Source: CAZBXD01 sp965216395
GTDB taxonomy: Bacteria > Pseudomonadota > Alphaproteobacteria > Micavibrionales > SZUA-601
DNA: 64,000 bases
Assembly: GCA_965216395.1 (NCBI GenBank)
Contig: OZ244156.1
Coordinates: 558,001 to 622,000 of the forward strand
Reading direction: 5' to 3'
Position 1 is the stretch's first letter. The number at the start of each line of letters is the position of its first letter. The notes beneath the pieces were generated by a model. The model did not search any database. It was given only the letters and a program-made list of their open reading frames with translations, and was not told the origin of the DNA. The translations under genes and the position numbers were made by a program. This document shows, in pieces, positions 24,838 to 33,777 of the stretch.

Positions 24838-25140
24838 ATGTTTGATTTTGGATTTCCGGAATTTTTATTGATTTTAATTGTCGGCCTCATTGCTGTTGGG
24901 CCGAAAGATATCCCAAGCTTTTTGTTTAAGGCGGGGCGTTTGGTGCGCCGTGGTAAAATGCTGATGCGTCGTGCTAATGATGCGGTTTCTGATGTGATGC
25001 ATGAGCTCGAGGTCGAGGAATACCGCAAAGTAATGAAACAAGATATTTTGGATTTTGGCGGTGAAGAATCTGATATAGATACTGGTACAGATGAAATGAA
25101 ACCTTTGCCAAAGAAACAGGGTGAGGGATCTCATGAGTGA
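24838..25140 (+). CDS. tatB: Sec-independent translocase protein TatB
   Basis: A 100-residue Tat receptor component that binds twin-arginine signal peptides with TatC. MFDFGFPEFLLILIVGLIAV is the classical TatB start, followed by GPKDIPSFLF, an amphipathic helix and an acidic tail. I chose the ATG at 24838 from this homology; an in-frame GTG lies 15 bases upstream. No Shine-Dalgarno sequence is visible before either start, only the arm of the hairpin. It overlaps tatC by eight bases. Confidence 0.93.
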   Translation: MFDFGFPEFLLILIVGLIAVGPKDIPSFLFKAGRLVRRGKMLMRRANDAVSDVMHELEVEEYRKVMKQDILDFGGEESDIDTGTDEMKPLPKKQGEGSHE

Positions 25141-25906
25141 AACCGAAACATCGACAGAAAAAACATTTCCTCTGGTTGAACATTTAATTGAATTACGTCG
25201 TCGGCTTGTTATTGCGGTGGGTTTTTTTCTGATCGTTTCACTGGCATGTTACACAGTCGCCGATCATATTTATGCATTTTTGGTGGAGCCTTTGGCGCGT
25301 TTAACCACATCACAACACCGCTTAATTTATACGGGTTTGGCCGAAGCATTTCTAACCTATTTAAAAGTGGCTTTTTTTGCAGGCGGTTTGATTGCATTAC
25401 CCGTTATTTTAACACAAATTTGGCTTTTTATTGCCCCAGGGTTATACAAAAATGAACGCAAAGCCTTTTCACCATTTTTGATTGCGACACCAGCGCTCTT
25501 TGTTTGTGGTGCGGCTTTGGCTTATTTTGGTATTATTCCCGTGGCGTGGAAGTTTTTCCTTAGTTTTGAAAACCCGGCTACAGACACGAATGGTTTGCCG
25601 ATCATGTTAGAGGCGCGCGTGGGTGAATATCTCTCCTTAACCATGACTTTAATTATGGCTTTTGGTTTGGCTTTCCAGTTGCCTGTTTTACTATCTCTTT
25701 TGGCACGCGCAGGTTTGGTCACGGCAGATCAACTGGCATCAAAAAGAAAATATGCGCTGATGGGGGTTTTAATTATGGCCGCTTTCTTAACACCTCCCGA
25801 TATTGTTAGCCAAATGGGGCTAGCATTACCGATGATTGTATTGTATGAAATATCTATTCTGATTGCGCGTATATCTGGGCGTAAAGCGGTATCTAAAAAC
25901 TCATAA
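25133..25906 (+). CDS. tatC: Sec-independent translocase protein TatC
   Basis: A 257-residue polytopic membrane protein, the core Tat receptor. It has the N-terminal PLVEHLIELRRRL motif essential for signal peptide recognition, six hydrophobic helices, WLFIAPGLYKNERK, and AFLTPPDIVSQMGLALPMI near the end. The start is the ATG inside the tatB tail (overlap of eight bases), preceded by GAGGG; an in-frame GTG four codons earlier is a poorer choice. serS follows after 19 bases. Confidence 0.95.
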   Translation: MSETETSTEKTFPLVEHLIELRRRLVIAVGFFLIVSLACYTVADHIYAFLVEPLARLTTSQHRLIYTGLAEAFLTYLKVAFFAGGLIALPVILTQIWLFIAPGLYKNERKAFSPFLIATPALFVCGAALAYFGIIPVAWKFFLSFENPATDTNGLPIMLEARVGEYLSLTMTLIMAFGLAFQLPVLLSLLARAGLVTADQLASKRKYALMGVLIMAAFLTPPDIVSQMGLALPMIVLYEISILIARISGRKAVSKNS

Positions 25907-25925
25907 TAAAAAGACTTGAAAATCC

Positions 25926-27209
25926 ATGCATAATATTAATTTAATTCGTAAAACACCTGAAATATTTGATAAAGCGATGCAACGCCGTGGCGTTGATATC
26001 ACAGCACAGGATGTTTTGAAAATTGATCAAGAGCATCGCCTTTTACAAACGAAGGCCCAGGAATTACAGGCTGAACGTAATAGTTTGTCCAAACAAATCG
26101 GCCAATTGATGGGTCAAGGCAAAAAGCAACAAGCAGAAGAAGTTAAAGAAAAGGTAGCTGGTTTTAAAGACCAAATGGTGAATTTAGAGCATCAAGAAAA
26201 GGCAGTATCTGAAAAATTGCATGACCTTCTTAGCTCTCTTCCCAGCATTATGGATGCGGATGTGCCCGATGGTGTGGATGATAGTGAAAACCTCGAAATT
26301 TTGAAATGGGGTGAACCAACGCAATTTGATTTTGAGCCAAAAGATCACATTGATCTGGGTGAGGGGCTCGGCATGTTGGATTTTGAAACGGCGGCGAAAA
26401 TGTCAGGCGCGCGGTTTAGCCTGCTTAAAGGTCCATTGGCGCGCCTTGAAAGGGCACTCCAACAATATTGTCTTGATGTGAATACAGCTGAATTTGGTTA
26501 TGAAGAAGTGCAGACACCCGTTTTAGTGCGCGATCATGCGCTATACTGGAATGGGACGCTTCCTAAATTTGCTGAAGATGCGTTTAAAACAACCAATGAT
26601 TATTGGCTAATTCCAACATCTGAGGTAACTATGACCAATATTGTTGCCCAAGAAATCTTAGTCGAAAAAGATTTGCCTTTACGTTTTACAGCGTTAAGTC
26701 CATGTTTTCGAAGTGAAGCGGGATCAGCAGGCAAAGATACGCGCGGTATGATCCGCCAACATCAATTTTATAAAGTTGAGTTGGTCAGTATTACGACACC
26801 GGAAAAATCACAGGCCGAGCATGAACGTATGGTTGAAATTGAAGAAACACTGTTTCAACGTTTAGGAATTCCATACCGTAAAGTTCTTTTATGCTCAGGT
26901 GATACAGGTTTTTGGTCAGCGAAGACCTATGACATCGAAGGGTGGATGCCAGGGCAAAATTGTTACCGTGAGCTGACCAGTTGTTCCAATTGTCATGATT
27001 TTCAAGCGCGCCGTATGAATGCCCGTTATCGCCCAGAAAATGGGGAAGAAAAAACCAGATTTGTACACACATTAAACGGTTCTGCGCTTTCTACGACACG
27101 TTTTATGGTCGCTCTAATGGAAAATTATCAAAACAAAGATGGTTCGATAAGAATTCCTAAAGTTTTACAGTCTTATATGGGTGGAGAAACGGTTATTAAA
27201 AAGGATTAG
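25926..27209 (+). CDS. serS: Serine--tRNA ligase
   Basis: A 427-residue class II aminoacyl-tRNA synthetase. The N-terminal helical arm (about 30-105, Gln/Lys/Glu coiled coil) binds the long variable arm of tRNA-Ser. Motif 2 reads FRSEAGSAGKDTRG, followed by RQHQFYKVELV, and motif 3 is NGSALSTTRFMVALMEN. CSNCHDFQARRMNARYR is typical of bacterial SerRS. Position after tatC is the conserved alphaproteobacterial arrangement; surE, often next, is absent and pcm follows directly. Confidence 0.97.
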   Translation: MHNINLIRKTPEIFDKAMQRRGVDITAQDVLKIDQEHRLLQTKAQELQAERNSLSKQIGQLMGQGKKQQAEEVKEKVAGFKDQMVNLEHQEKAVSEKLHDLLSSLPSIMDADVPDGVDDSENLEILKWGEPTQFDFEPKDHIDLGEGLGMLDFETAAKMSGARFSLLKGPLARLERALQQYCLDVNTAEFGYEEVQTPVLVRDHALYWNGTLPKFAEDAFKTTNDYWLIPTSEVTMTNIVAQEILVEKDLPLRFTALSPCFRSEAGSAGKDTRGMIRQHQFYKVELVSITTPEKSQAEHERMVEIEETLFQRLGIPYRKVLLCSGDTGFWSAKTYDIEGWMPGQNCYRELTSCSNCHDFQARRMNARYRPENGEEKTRFVHTLNGSALSTTRFMVALMENYQNKDGSIRIPKVLQSYMGGETVIKKD

Positions 27210-27212
27210 ATC

Positions 27213-27869
27213 ATGACGATTGCTGCGCGTAAAATTCGCCTGATTATGGAGTTACGGCGTCGCAATATTAATGATACGAATGTGTTATCGGCCATCGAAC
27301 GTGTCCCACGCGAAGATTTTATTCCCGATCATTTCTTAGATAAAGCTTATGATGATATCGCTCTTCCCATTGGGCAAGGACAAACCATCAGTCAGCCTTT
27401 AGTTGTGGCCACAATGACCCAAGCCTTAGCGTTATCTGACCGTATGACGGTGTTAGAAATTGGTACAGGCAGTGGCTATCAAGCAACCATTTTATCTTAT
27501 TTAGCGCGGCGTGTTTATTCTATTGAACGTCATAAACCTTTGGCCGATACAGCGCAAAAGCGATTTGATGCGATGAAAATCCGCAATATTACTACGAAGG
27601 TGGGCGATGGGTATCGCGGTTGGCCCGATGCTGCGCCCTTTGATCGTATCATCGTTACAGCCGCAGCGAGTGAAAAAGTTGTCCCCATTTTATTAGATCA
27701 GTTGATTGATGGTGGTATTTTGGTTTTACCGATCCGTTTGAATGCGCTTAAAGAGCAATTGGTCAAAATCGTCAAAACACCAGAGGGTGAAGAACGAACA
27801 AATTTAATGGAAGTACGGTTTGTACCCTTAGTCAGTGAACGGGAAATATATCGTAACTCATCGTCATGA
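27213..27869 (+). CDS. pcm: Protein-L-isoaspartate O-methyltransferase
   Basis: A 218-residue repair enzyme that methylates L-isoaspartyl residues of damaged proteins. The canonical motifs are present: PREDFIPDHFLDKAYDD, the PIGQGQTISQPLVVATM loop, SAM site VLEIGTGSGYQATILS and DRIIVTAAASEKVVP. It starts three bases after serS and overlaps the next gene by four bases. This copy keeps the GQGQTISQP loop that the second family member at 16294 lacks, so it is the true Pcm. Confidence 0.96.
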   Translation: MTIAARKIRLIMELRRRNINDTNVLSAIERVPREDFIPDHFLDKAYDDIALPIGQGQTISQPLVVATMTQALALSDRMTVLEIGTGSGYQATILSYLARRVYSIERHKPLADTAQKRFDAMKIRNITTKVGDGYRGWPDAAPFDRIIVTAAASEKVVPILLDQLIDGGILVLPIRLNALKEQLVKIVKTPEGEERTNLMEVRFVPLVSEREIYRNSSS

Positions 27870-28843
27870 ACATAAAATTATTTGCACTTTTATCTGTTGT
27901 TATTATTGTGTCGGCTTGTGGGCGAACCTTGCCGCCGGCACCCGTGGTTTATCATGGGACAAGTTCTGGCCAATCCAGTGATCAAATGAAGGTTCGTCGC
28001 GGTGACACGGTGTATACATTGGCCAAACTTTTTGATGTTTCGATGCGTAATTTAATGGATTTAAATGGTTTGCGACCGCCTTATAATCTACAAGAAGGAC
28101 AGGTGATCAAAATCCCGATCCCATCAACCTATTCTGTACAACAAGAAGATACACTCTATGGCATATCGCGTGCTTTTGGTGTTGATCAAACGGAATTGGC
28201 GCGTTTGAATAATTTAAAACCACCCTATCGTTTGAAATTAGGACAAGTCCTTAAGCTTCCCTATCGTGGCCCACAAACTGTCTCTGACGATGATATTATT
28301 GTTTCATCAAAAACAGATTATGTGGAAACGCCGATAACGGGTAAAAAAACTAAAGTTCAGGTTGAACCGCTACCGCCTATTTCAACTCGTACAGATAAGG
28401 TTGAAAATAAATCATCAGTTCAAACGAAAATAAGTCGTACAGCAACGCGTAAAAATTTACCAACCGGTACGCCCCGTTTTGCTTGGCCGGTTCAGGGTGC
28501 TATTTTATCCAGCTATGGCCCCAAATCGGGTGGGCGTCATAATGATGGCATTAATATTGGTGCACCGCGCGGTACGGCGGTGCGCGCCACAGAGGCGGGG
28601 GAGGTTGTTTATGCGGGAAATGAATTGGCCGGGTTTGGTAATTTGGTTCTTATCCGCCATGCACAAGGTTGGATGAGCGCTTATGGCCATATGGATAAAA
28701 TCAGTATTACACGCGGTGCGATTGTTAAAAAAGGGCAAACGATCGGCGCCGTTGGTAAAACGGGGTCGGTTAAGGCGCCACAACTCCATTTTGAAATCCG
28801 CAAAGGTTCGAAAGCTTTAAATCCTAAAAAATATTTGCCTTAA
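27866..28843 (+). CDS. LysM-M23 lipoprotein, DipM/NlpD-type amidase activator
   Basis: A 325-residue envelope protein. A lipoprotein signal ends at the lipobox-like VSACGR, two LysM domains (about 43-87 and 92-137, GDTVYTLAKLFDVS and EDTLYGISRAFGVD) bind peptidoglycan, and a C-terminal LytM/M23 domain spans about 220-325. The metallopeptidase site is degenerate: HNDGIN in place of HxxxD (Asn230), and Gln306 in PQLHFE where the catalytic His should be. This is the pattern of the non-catalytic alphaproteobacterial clade that activates cell-division amidases. It overlaps pcm by four bases. Confidence 0.88.
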   Translation: MNIKLFALLSVVIIVSACGRTLPPAPVVYHGTSSGQSSDQMKVRRGDTVYTLAKLFDVSMRNLMDLNGLRPPYNLQEGQVIKIPIPSTYSVQQEDTLYGISRAFGVDQTELARLNNLKPPYRLKLGQVLKLPYRGPQTVSDDDIIVSSKTDYVETPITGKKTKVQVEPLPPISTRTDKVENKSSVQTKISRTATRKNLPTGTPRFAWPVQGAILSSYGPKSGGRHNDGINIGAPRGTAVRATEAGEVVYAGNELAGFGNLVLIRHAQGWMSAYGHMDKISITRGAIVKKGQTIGAVGKTGSVKAPQLHFEIRKGSKALNPKKYLP

Positions 28844-28848
28844 TTTTA

Positions 28849-28877
28849 TTGACATAATATTTTGTTTATTTTATATG
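28849..28877 (+). promoter_or_regulatory. Candidate sigma70 promoter for the second histidine phosphatase
   Basis: A perfect TTGACA (28849-28854) lies 17 bases before TATATG (28872-28877). An AAGGG motif lies shortly before the ATG at 28920. The gene therefore seems to have its own transcription start. Confidence 0.5.
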
Positions 28878-28919
28878 TAATTAATACATTGAAAAAATCA
28901 TCGTGTAAAAGGGAATTCA

Positions 28920-29450
28920 ATGAGCGATAATCTAAAAACCGTTGTTATGATGCGTCATGCACACTATGAACGTGTCATGTTTGAACATAATGATAATAAA
29001 GGGATTAGTGAAGATGGGCGTGAACAATCGATTGATGTTGGTCAACAGATAAAACAAGCCTATCCAAATCAAAAGGTTTTAATTTTAACAACACCTATTA
29101 TTCGTGGCGTTCAAACAGCAGAACGTGTTCAAGAACAAACAAACGCTGAAGAATTAAAAGAAACCGATTCTTTAAATTTAAAAACATCGAAAGATAAAAC
29201 ACCCGATTTGATTTGTCTTATTCAGGAAACTAAAGAAGATATTGATCTTGTAATATGTGTAACCCATGACCCAAATTTAAGTGATGTTGATGATAAAAAT
29301 TTAATTTTAGCTTGCCACGCGCGCGCATCTGTATTTGAATTTAAAGGGAATTGGTCTGATTTTACTTTCAAAAACCAAGAACAATCCGGCGCAAAATTCA
29401 TTAAACATTATAGACCTAAAAAAATCACAGGTAGCTTTTTTAATTTATAG
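28920..29450 (+). CDS. Histidine phosphatase family protein, SixA-like
   Basis: A small (176-residue) single-domain histidine phosphatase: MMRHAH carries the catalytic His, TTPIIRGVQTAERV matches the SxxxRxxQTA motif, and VTHDPNLSD carries the second His. The short length and RHA (rather than RHGE) start resemble SixA-type phosphohistidine phosphatases. It does not belong to the conserved order (nlpD/dipM then yajC) and has its own promoter-like sequence. The substrate is unknown. It is a distant relative, not a recent duplicate, of the phosphatase at 24177. Confidence 0.78.
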   Translation: MSDNLKTVVMMRHAHYERVMFEHNDNKGISEDGREQSIDVGQQIKQAYPNQKVLILTTPIIRGVQTAERVQEQTNAEELKETDSLNLKTSKDKTPDLICLIQETKEDIDLVICVTHDPNLSDVDDKNLILACHARASVFEFKGNWSDFTFKNQEQSGAKFIKHYRPKKITGSFFNL

Positions 29451-29544
29451 TCTTTCACCCTTGGCAGGGCGGAATAATACCGTTATATTCTCTAAACATT
29501 CATTTGATATGTCATTCTGACATTGATTTACTTTGGAGATTATT

Positions 29545-29886
29545 ATGTTGATTAATCAAGCTTTTGCACAAGAAGTTGGCGCCGCGACAAGCGAGAGCTC
29601 ATTTCTGGTTTCTATTGCGCCACTCGTGCTGATTTTTATTATTTTTTACTTTTTGGTCATTCGTCCGCAATCTAAGCGTATGAAAGATCACCAAGCGATG
29701 CTTGGCGATCTCAAAAAAGGCGATAAGGTTGTGACCGGTGGTGGTGTCTGTGGCACAATTAAAAAAGTGGATGATCGCTTTGCAACGATTGAAATTGCCA
29801 AAGGTGTGGAGGTCAAAGTTCTTCGTCAAACGATTACGGGTTTGCAAGAGATCTCTGTGTCACCTGTTGCAAAAGATAAAAAGTAA
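29545..29886 (+). CDS. yajC: Sec translocon accessory subunit YajC
   Basis: A 113-residue single-pass membrane protein that joins SecDF. It has a hydrophobic helix (about 23-42), RPQSKRMKDHQAMLGDLKKG, and GDKVVTGGGVCGTIKKV, the family signature. The ATG is chosen with GGAG six bases before it; an in-frame TTG four codons earlier is rejected. secD follows after 35 bases. Confidence 0.95.
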   Translation: MLINQAFAQEVGAATSESSFLVSIAPLVLIFIIFYFLVIRPQSKRMKDHQAMLGDLKKGDKVVTGGGVCGTIKKVDDRFATIEIAKGVEVKVLRQTITGLQEISVSPVAKDKK

Positions 29887-29921
29887 GCTTATTTAAAACT
29901 TTAAAAAAGAAGTATAACCCT

Positions 29922-31490
29922 ATGGTTAATATAGCAAAATGGAAAATCTATCTTGTTCTTTTGATTTGTGTTTTAGCGCCGATCTATGCTCTGCCAAATA
30001 TTTTGAGCACCGATGTTATGGCGAAGCTACCCGCATGGGTGCCCCATAAAACAGTTAATCTTGGGCTTGATTTACAAGGGGGGTCGCATCTTCTTCTTAA
30101 AGTGGAGATGGATGAGGTTATTGCCGAGCGCATAGATGCTACGGCTGCGACAACACGTTCCCTTTTACGCAAAGAACGCATTCGCCCCATTGGCCTGCGT
30201 AAAAACAAGGATGGGGTTAGTTTCAAATTAGCGAAAACAGATGAGCGCAAAAAAGTTTTGAGTTTACTGCGTAAAGATTTGGATCAGGGATTATATATCA
30301 GCGCAGATGACGATCTGGTGAATATCCTTTATTCAGAACAAACAATCACAGAGATCAAGCGCAACACTATTCAGCAATCCATTGAAATTATTCGCCGTCG
30401 TGTGGATGAAACAGGGACACGTGAACCGACAATTCAAGCGCAAGGGGAAGATCGAATCTTAGTGCAATTGCCCGGTGTTGAAAATCCAGAACGGATTAAG
30501 GAACTTTTGGGGCGCACGGCGCGTATGACATTCCACTTGGTTGATATGGATGCCACACCGCAACAAATCGCTTCTGGGGATGTTTCTTCTGGGTCACGTA
30601 TTGTGCCCATGGCCGATGGTGAAGGCGGACAACCCATTGCGATCCGTCGCCGTTCACTGCTCTCAGGTGAAATGCTGGTTGATAGTCAGCCCAGTTTTGA
30701 CCAATTTGGTGAATCCGTCGTTTCGTTTCGTTTTAACAGTATTGGCGCACGAAAATTTGGCGAAATTACCCGTGAAAACACGGGTAAACTTTTTGCGATT
30801 GTTCTTGATGATGAGGTGGTGACTGCCCCACGTATTAACGAACCAATCACGGGCGGTTCAGGCCAAATATCAGGTAGTTTCACACCTGAATCGGCTAATG
30901 ATTTAGCAATTTTATTGCGTGCGGGCGCTTTGCCTGCGCCTCTTACTGTGGCTGAGGAACGCTCCGTTGGTCCCAGCTTAGGCGCAGATTCTGTCGCAGC
31001 GGGTAAAATCGCCAGTCTTGTTGGTTTGGGAGGGGTTTTGATCTTTATGCTGTTTGCCTATGGTCGTTTCGGATTTTATGCAGATATTGCCCTTGTTATG
31101 AATATGGTTTTTATTATTGCGGCGCTTTCTTTATTGCAAGCAACACTCACACTGCCGGGTATCGCAGGGATTGTTTTAACCATCGGTATGGCCGTGGATG
31201 CCAATGTTTTGATTTTTGAACGTATTCGTGAAGAGGTCGCGGCAGGGCGTTCACCTATATCTGCCATTGATAAAGGGTATGCCGGCGCAATGTCGACGAT
31301 TATGGATGCGAATTTAACGACACTGATCGCTGCGGCGTTGCTCTATGTTTATGGTACGGGGCCAGTGCGTGGTTTTGCTGTAACGTTAACGGTTGGTATT
31401 ATTACATCATTATTTGCCGCTATTTACGTGACTCGTTTGATGGTTGTTTTCTGGCTCCGTCGGGCACGTCCTAATACATTAAAGATTTGA
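29922..31490 (+). CDS. secD: Protein translocase subunit SecD
   Basis: A 522-residue RND-like membrane protein that uses the proton gradient to help pull substrates across the inner membrane. It has an N-terminal helix, then LGLDLQGGSHLLL, the large periplasmic P1 region with ENPERIKELLGRTARMTF, and five C-terminal helices including GMAVDANVLIFERIREE. Length is normal for the compact alphaproteobacterial form. secF follows after ten bases. Confidence 0.97.
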   Translation: MVNIAKWKIYLVLLICVLAPIYALPNILSTDVMAKLPAWVPHKTVNLGLDLQGGSHLLLKVEMDEVIAERIDATAATTRSLLRKERIRPIGLRKNKDGVSFKLAKTDERKKVLSLLRKDLDQGLYISADDDLVNILYSEQTITEIKRNTIQQSIEIIRRRVDETGTREPTIQAQGEDRILVQLPGVENPERIKELLGRTARMTFHLVDMDATPQQIASGDVSSGSRIVPMADGEGGQPIAIRRRSLLSGEMLVDSQPSFDQFGESVVSFRFNSIGARKFGEITRENTGKLFAIVLDDEVVTAPRINEPITGGSGQISGSFTPESANDLAILLRAGALPAPLTVAEERSVGPSLGADSVAAGKIASLVGLGGVLIFMLFAYGRFGFYADIALVMNMVFIIAALSLLQATLTLPGIAGIVLTIGMAVDANVLIFERIREEVAAGRSPISAIDKGYAGAMSTIMDANLTTLIAAALLYVYGTGPVRGFAVTLTVGIITSLFAAIYVTRLMVVFWLRRARPNTLKI

Positions 31491-31500
31491 GACTATAAAA

Positions 31501-32412
31501 ATGTTAAAAATTATTCCTGAACAAACCACTATTGATTTTACGGGTAAACATATTGTTTCCTTTATTTTTTCTGCATGTTTGATTGCTTTATCGATCTTTA
31601 TGATTGTGGATAGGGGGTTGAATTTTGGTATTGATTTTGCCGGTGGCATTTTAATGGAAGTGCAAACGCAAGAAGCAGCAGATATTGCGCAATTGCGCCG
31701 TGACCTTTCATCGCTTGAATTAGGTTCGGTGAGTATTCAAGAATTTGGCTCACCAACAGATGTTCTTATTCGATTGCAAGAACAGCCTGGCGGGGATGCC
31801 GGTCAACAGGCCGCAATTGAAACAGTCCGCGAAACCTTAGGTGACAGTGTTACATACCGTCGTGTTGAATTTGTTGGTCCCCAAGTGGGGGAAGAGCTGA
31901 TTAAAGATGGGACGATCGCTGTACTGTTTTCCATGGGGGGGATTTTGCTTTATATTCTTCTGCGCTTCCAGTTACAATTTGGTATCGCGGCGATTGTGGC
32001 CTTGGTGCATGATACGATTTTAACAATCGGGTTATTTTCTTTTCTACAAATGGAGTTCAGTCTTTCAACGGTGGCGGCTGTTCTCATGATTGCGGGTTAT
32101 TCAATTAATGACACGGTGGTGGTTTTTGACCGTGTTCGGGAAAATTTGCGTAAATATAAAAAAATGCCACTGGTCGATGTGTTTAATATGTCGATTAATT
32201 CAATGCTCTCGCGCACACTCATGACCAGTGTGACGACGATGCTCGCCTTGATTGCGCTTTATGTTTTTGGTGGCGAAGTGATACAGGCTTTTGTGATCGC
32301 ACTTATTTGGGGGATTATTGTGGGAACCTATTCTTCAATTTTTATTGCTACACCTGTTTTACTCTATCTAAAATTGGATCGCGGAGATACCGTAAGTAAA
32401 AGGGATTCTTAA
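31501..32412 (+). CDS. secF: Protein translocase subunit SecF
   Basis: A 303-residue partner of SecD with six predicted helices. Motifs: RGLNFGIDFAGGILMEV, VEFVGPQVGEELI, IAAIVALVHDTILTIGLF, GYSINDTVVVFDRVREN and SRTLMTSVTTMLALIALYVFGG. It ends nine bases before a GTG-started VOC gene, which continues the transcription unit. Confidence 0.97.
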   Translation: MLKIIPEQTTIDFTGKHIVSFIFSACLIALSIFMIVDRGLNFGIDFAGGILMEVQTQEAADIAQLRRDLSSLELGSVSIQEFGSPTDVLIRLQEQPGGDAGQQAAIETVRETLGDSVTYRRVEFVGPQVGEELIKDGTIAVLFSMGGILLYILLRFQLQFGIAAIVALVHDTILTIGLFSFLQMEFSLSTVAAVLMIAGYSINDTVVVFDRVRENLRKYKKMPLVDVFNMSINSMLSRTLMTSVTTMLALIALYVFGGEVIQAFVIALIWGIIVGTYSSIFIATPVLLYLKLDRGDTVSKRDS

Positions 32413-32421
32413 GGTTTAACC

Positions 32422-32814
32422 GTGTCATTGCATCATGTTGAAATTAATGTCTCTGATCTCCATAAATCTCTTCTTTTTTGGCAGTCAATTCTTTTAGAGG
32501 TAGGCTATTCTTCCTATCAAAAATGGGATGGGGGTCAAAGTTTTATCAAAGATGATTGTTATCTTGTGTTTGTACAAACTGAGAAAAAGTTTTTAAATAA
32601 AATTTTTCATCGCAAACATACGGGGCTTAATCATTTAGCATTTTCAATCGATGACAGGGTGTCTTTTGAAAATTTGGTAGAAAATCTTATAGGTCAAGGG
32701 TATACGCTTCTTTATCCAGAAAAACATCCCTTTGCTGGTGGGGATGATTATTGTGCGGCATATTTCGAAGATCCAGATCGCATTAAAGTTGAGTTTGTTC
32801 TTAAAATAAACTGA
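32422..32814 (+). CDS. VOC superfamily (glyoxalase/bleomycin-resistance fold) protein
   Basis: A 130-residue protein with the paired beta-alpha-beta-beta-beta fold. It starts LHHVEINVSDLHKSLLFWQ, has GLNHLAFSIDD opening the second half, and ends YFEDPDRIKVEFV. Candidate metal ligands are the two His at the strand starts and the final Glu. The start is GTG, nine bases after secF. Family members include lyases, dioxygenases and resistance proteins, so function is open. It is an extra gene between secF and the Mth938-domain gene, which are usually adjacent. Confidence 0.82.
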   Translation: MSLHHVEINVSDLHKSLLFWQSILLEVGYSSYQKWDGGQSFIKDDCYLVFVQTEKKFLNKIFHRKHTGLNHLAFSIDDRVSFENLVENLIGQGYTLLYPEKHPFAGGDDYCAAYFEDPDRIKVEFVLKIN

Positions 32815-32826
32815 TTGGAGATTGGT

Positions 32827-33207
32827 ATGGTTGATATTACACCACTTATTAAAAAAGATGCACAGGTTATTCAATCCTATAAAAATGGTCAATTTCGTAT
32901 CAGTCAAAAGATTTATAAAACACCTGTCTTAGTTTTTCCTGAGTTTACGGCGCAATGGCCAGTCACAGATATTGCCAATTTACAGAAAGACGATTTTAAA
33001 TCGGTTATTGAACATGCGCACCAAATTGAGGTTTTATTGGTGGGTTGTGGCCAAAAAGGTCAATTTGTTAAGCCCAAAATTAAACAATTTTTGAAAGAAC
33101 ATAAAATCACAATGGATATGATGGACACGGGTGCGGCATGTCGTACTTATAATGTTCTCATGGCGGAGGGGCGGCATGTTGCGGCCGCCTTAATGTTGTT
33201 TAATTAG
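32827..33207 (+). CDS. Mth938-like domain protein (NDUFAF3 homologue)
   Basis: A 126-residue protein of the Mth938/DUF498 family (FPEFTAQWPVTDIANLQ, EVLLVGCGQKGQF, MDTGAACRTYNVLMAEGRHVAAALM). The mitochondrial relative NDUFAF3 assists complex I assembly, and in alphaproteobacteria this gene travels with secDF and a phytoene-synthase-like NDUFAF6 relative, as it nearly does here. The ATG is chosen with GGAG six bases upstream; an in-frame TTG four codons earlier overlaps that site. It overlaps the convergent next gene by eight bases. Confidence 0.88.
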   Translation: MVDITPLIKKDAQVIQSYKNGQFRISQKIYKTPVLVFPEFTAQWPVTDIANLQKDDFKSVIEHAHQIEVLLVGCGQKGQFVKPKIKQFLKEHKITMDMMDTGAACRTYNVLMAEGRHVAAALMLFN

Positions 33208-33667
33208 GAATAATAGTGAGTTTGTTTTTATGGCTCATTTGGAATCTGCTCCAATCATTTACGGGTGAAACACAAATGATTGGTTCGCCATCTTCTACTT
33301 CACCGAAATGTGAATTTGCCTCTGCATGTCCTGTCCAAAAGCGTAAATGATTCCATATGTTATTCGTATCTGAAATGCAGATGATCGTATCAATATTTTT
33401 TTCAAAGAATGACAAAGCATATGCAAAACAATTGTTTTTCTCATAATCTTCTGTTTTTTGAGAACAATTTGTATAAAGAGATTTTTTTGGGTGTAATAGA
33501 TTTGAGATTTCTTTTCCAATTTTAGATTTCTCATGTTTTTTTTTGATTAGAACACCAGTTTTATTGTCTTTAATTTTCTCAAGAAGTATATTGATGTTTT
33601 TGTTGGCTGTATTTATTGCGTTTTCTCCAAAATTAATCTCATCCATAAACACAATTTTCTTTGTCAT
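33200..33667 (-). CDS. Hypothetical protein with NCFAYAL motif
   Basis: A 155-residue protein I do not recognise. The N-terminal half is Lys/Asn/Glu-rich and probably helical. The second half holds KNNCFAYALSFFE, a Trp-rich segment NIWNHLRFWTGHAEANSHFG, and WSRFQMSHKN. Cys in an NCxAYA context followed by His recalls papain-like cysteine enzymes, but this is weak. No signal peptide is seen. I start at the second ATG because AGAGG lies nine bases before it; the first ATG (33676) abuts that motif. It lies between the two complex I assembly homologues together with sodB. Confidence 0.6.
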   Translation of the reverse strand: MTKKIVFMDEINFGENAINTANKNINILLEKIKDNKTGVLIKKKHEKSKIGKEISNLLHPKKSLYTNCSQKTEDYEKNNCFAYALSFFEKNIDTIICISDTNNIWNHLRFWTGHAEANSHFGEVEDGEPIICVSPVNDWSRFQMSHKNKLTIIPN

Positions 33668-33733
33668 TTTATTCATCCTCTGGCTTTTGTATCTTATATG
33701 ACAATAATGCGCATATATAATATGTCAACAAAA

Positions 33734-33756
33734 AAAGACCGCGTTATGCGGTCTTT
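33734..33756 (-). terminator. Intrinsic terminator of sodB
   Basis: A perfect nine-bp stem AAAGACCGC / GCGGTCTTT with a five-base loop, followed on the minus strand by a run of T. It lies 22 bases past the sodB stop, upstream of the hypothetical gene. Confidence 0.88.
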
Positions 33757-33777
33757 AATTAAACGCTGTCTAAATCT

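Noticed and set aside
27866..28843. Loss of M23 catalytic residues as a sign of gene decay
   Set aside because: The HNDGIN and PQLHFE variants are the normal state of the non-catalytic alphaproteobacterial activator clade, and the rest of the protein is intact.
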